A DNA stretch of 7,156 nucleotides from an uncultured Alistipes sp. GTDB taxonomy: Bacteria; Bacteroidota; Bacteroidia; Bacteroidales; Rikenellaceae. The notes below the pieces were generated by a model. It worked only from the letters and a program-made list of their open reading frames with translations. It had not been told where the DNA came from and ran no database searches. Location of the stretch: positions 1 to 7,156 of the forward strand of contig CAKVKI010000138.1 of the NCBI GenBank assembly GCA_934754975.1. Reading direction: 5' to 3'. The position numbers and the translations under genes were made by a program. Each line of letters begins with the position of its first letter. The first letter of the stretch is position 1. Below, piece after piece: positions 5,583-7,156 of this stretch.

Positions 5583-7156
5583 TTAGCGGAGCGTGGGATA
5601 GGGATAGGAGCCGCTGCCCGCCTGCCATACCGTCACGAAGTCCCAGCCGGAATACGACTCCGGATTCTTCATCTGCGCTTCGCTCAGCAGGCCGCCGCCC
5701 GTGATGCCCGATACCGAACCTCCGGCAAAGGCGTCTCCGTTGTCCAGCGCATAACAATTGGTGATGACGGCCGTGCCGCTCGCCTTGCCGAATGCGCTGC
5801 ACAGGTTTCCGGAGCCTCCGTCCACCGTGATTTTGCCTGCCGTATAACAATTGGTTATGACCACGGCCTGGTCGGCCATTTCACCGACGATGCCTCCGTA
5901 ATTGGCTTTGCCCTTAATCGTGGCGTTGCCTGCGTTGTAGCAGTCGGTGAGGCGGCCGGGTTTGTTGGTGTGGCCTACGATTCCGCCGATGCGCAGGCTC
6001 GACGACGAGACGCTGGCGCCGACGATCAGGTCGCCCGTGTTGTAACACTTGCTGATGACCGTCTTGTTGGAGTAGATACGGCTGGTGATGCCGCCCATAT
6101 AAGCCGCGCCGCGTCCCATGCCGGCCGGTTCGTCCATGGTGATGGTTCCGGTGTTGTAGCATTTTTCGATGATGCACGCCGCGCTCGACGAGGTCGTATA
6201 GCCGACTACGCCGCCGAAGTAATAGTTGGCCGTGACCGCGCCGGTGTTGCCCGAACCGGTTACCTTGCCGCCGTTCATGCCGACCACGCCGCCTACCTGG
6301 TTCATGGCGGTAACCGAAGCGTGGTTGACGCATTGGTCGACGACGCCCGTGGGATAGTTGTAGGCCGCGATTCCGCCGCAGGTGAATTCGTCGGTCTTGT
6401 TGCGGTCGGCAGCCGCCGAGATGGCTCCCGATACGGTGCAGCGAAGCACAGTGCCGTTGTTGTTGGCGGCGATGCCTCCGACGTTGAGCGGAGTGGTGCC
6501 TGTTTCGCAGCCTATCGTGCAATCCGTGACGGCGATGTCCCGGATGGTGCCGTTGTTGGTGCCTGCCACCCAGCCGAAACCGTTGTCGGTTTTATTGACC
6601 GAACCTCCGTCGTTGGTGATGTAGAGCGTGCAGCGGCTGAAGTTGAGCGACGCCACTTCGGCGTCTTCGGCCACGGCTCCGAAGAACCCGAAGTAGTTGC
6701 GCTTGTCGGCCAGCGGGCGGATTTCCCACCCTTCGATGGTCTTCCCGTTGCCGTCGAAGATGCCTGCGAAGGGATTGGCCGGGGAGCAGATCGGTTCGAA
6801 ATCGGCGCCCGGAGCCGGAGTGTAGGTGAGTTTGTAGCAGCATCCTGCCGCTTTGGCGTTGGCGGCCGATATGTTGCGCAGGTAGCTGTCTCGGTCGATA
6901 ATGAACGGATCGTTCTGCGTTCCGGCTCCCGAAGCGAAATGGCTGTTGGCGCTCTGCGCCTCGCTGTTCGAGAAAACTTCGGGATCGTCCGACAAGGCCC
7001 GGATCGAAACGCTGAACAGACCGACGTATTCGGGCTTGGCGAACACCTCCTGCGCCGAGAGGTTGCAGGCGGTTTCGGCGCCGTTGTCGATCTCGGCGAT
7101 CGGCGCGCCGTTGTTGTCCGTAAGCACGACCATGTATTTCACCGCGCCCATGATGG
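5583..7156 (-). CDS. GLUG-repeat surface/extracellular protein, 3' part (N-terminus outside the window)
   Basis: The frame runs from the window edge to TAA at 5583-5585. The first Met codon (7149-7151) gives 522 residues, but the frame stays open upstream and that Met sits inside a beta-strand-like stretch, so the gene is treated as 5'-partial. Counting from that Met, residues about 1-70 resemble the end of an FN3-like domain (YMVVL, GLFSVSIRALSDDP, FSNSEAQSA). GAGTQNDPFII (75-85) is the usual junction into GLUG-type domains, and FAGIFDGNGKTIEGW (128-142) starts the repeat fold. About eight or nine GLUG repeats follow, then a C-terminal WDFVTVWQAGSGSYPYPTLR cap common in this family. No LPxTG motif, membrane helix or type IX sorting domain is visible at the C-terminus; a signal peptide or lipobox would lie outside the window. 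GLUG proteins of Bacteroidales are cell-surface or secreted, with poorly known adhesive roles; binding of host or microbial partners is inference. A terminator follows. Confidence 0.88.
   Translation of the reverse strand, partial: IMGAVKYMVVLTDNNGAPIAEIDNGAETACNLSAQEVFAKPEYVGLFSVSIRALSDDPEVFSNSEAQSANSHFASGAGTQNDPFIIDRDSYLRNISAANAKAAGCCYKLTYTPAPGADFEPICSPANPFAGIFDGNGKTIEGWEIRPLADKRNYFGFFGAVAEDAEVASLNFSRCTLYITNDGGSVNKTDNGFGWVAGTNNGTIRDIAVTDCTIGCETGTTPLNVGGIAANNNGTVLRCTVSGAISAAADRNKTDEFTCGGIAAYNYPTGVVDQCVNHASVTAMNQVGGVVGMNGGKVTGSGNTGAVTANYYFGGVVGYTTSSSAACIIEKCYNTGTITMDEPAGMGRGAAYMGGITSRIYSNKTVISKCYNTGDLIVGASVSSSSLRIGGIVGHTNKPGRLTDCYNAGNATIKGKANYGGIVGEMADQAVVITNCYTAGKITVDGGSGNLCSAFGKASGTAVITNCYALDNGDAFAGGSVSGITGGGLLSEAQMKNPESYSGWDFVTVWQAGSGSYPYPTLR
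5742..6584 (-). repeat. Tandem GLUG repeats within the surface protein gene
   Basis: This stretch encodes about eight or nine degenerate units of roughly 28-40 residues. Each has a GG-I/V-(V/A) turn followed by a C-Y/T/V strand, as in VGGVVG, FGGVVGY, MGGITS, IGGIVGH and YGGIVGE paired with KCYNTG, DCYNAG and NCYTAG. The repeats are visible mainly at protein level. At DNA level only short matches survive, for example CAATTGGT followed by ATGAC near 5755 and again near 5849. The pattern suits a solenoid of stacked beta-strands with a cysteine at the same point of most rungs. Confidence 0.82.

Noticed and set aside
5914..6522. A 202-codon - strand open frame inside the GLUG gene
   Set aside because: It is the shifted frame of the GLUG repeats; its Arg/His/Gln-rich repetitive product reflects the repeats below it.
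5742..6584. Possible CRISPR or DNA tandem-repeat array, from the recurring GTTGTAACA / GTTGTAGC-like strings
   Set aside because: The recurrence follows the C-Y-N codons of the GLUG repeats in frame. Unit lengths vary and the repeats are not identical, so this is protein repetition rather than an array.
7149..7151. ATG at 7151 as the true start of the GLUG protein
   Set aside because: The frame stays open to the window edge, no signal peptide follows this Met, and the residues after it look like the middle of an FN3-like domain.

Overview
The window looks like a chromosomal stretch of a gut-type Bacteroidales bacterium. The evidence is a one-protein hybrid two-component regulator of the Bacteroidetes kind, a GLUG-repeat surface protein, a sulfatase/phosphoesterase pair, and a promoter that fits the Bacteroidetes TTTG / TAnnTTTG pattern rather than the E. 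coli one. Base composition is clearly GC-rich for this order, which points towards Alistipes (Rikenellaceae) or a similar high-GC genus. That genus call is inference from composition only.

Layout. On the + strand, positions 1-168 hold the last 55 codons of a gene ending in a sulfatase-like tail. It overlaps by 4 bp (ATGA) a complete exported metallophosphoesterase gene (165-1346). After a 64-bp convergent gap the rest of the window is on the - strand. A 1361-residue membrane-spanning hybrid two-component regulator occupies 1411-5496. It is preceded by a compact block with a recognisable promoter (5501-5531) and the terminator hairpin of the next gene (5532-5561). The 3' part of a GLUG-repeat surface protein gene (5583 to the window edge) fills the remainder.

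How the genes may work together. The regulator has the full sensor-to-DNA-binding chain: 14 propeller blades, a Y_Y_Y domain, one membrane span, a histidine kinase, a receiver and an AraC-type output. In Bacteroidetes such proteins sense glycan fragments in the periplasm and switch on linked glycan-use genes. The exported sulfatase and phosphoesterase next door could be part of its regulon, which would suggest a sulfated and perhaps phosphorylated glycan. No SusC/SusD pair is visible here, so this link is a hypothesis. The GLUG protein has its own terminator and is probably a separate transcription unit.

I see no RNA gene, CRISPR array, insertion sequence, integrase or toxin-antitoxin pair. 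No gap longer than about 90 bases lacks a gene. I found no convincing new biological system. The most unusual local features are the fused terminator/promoter junction with a near-leaderless start for the regulator, and the atypical metal-site motifs of the phosphoesterase.
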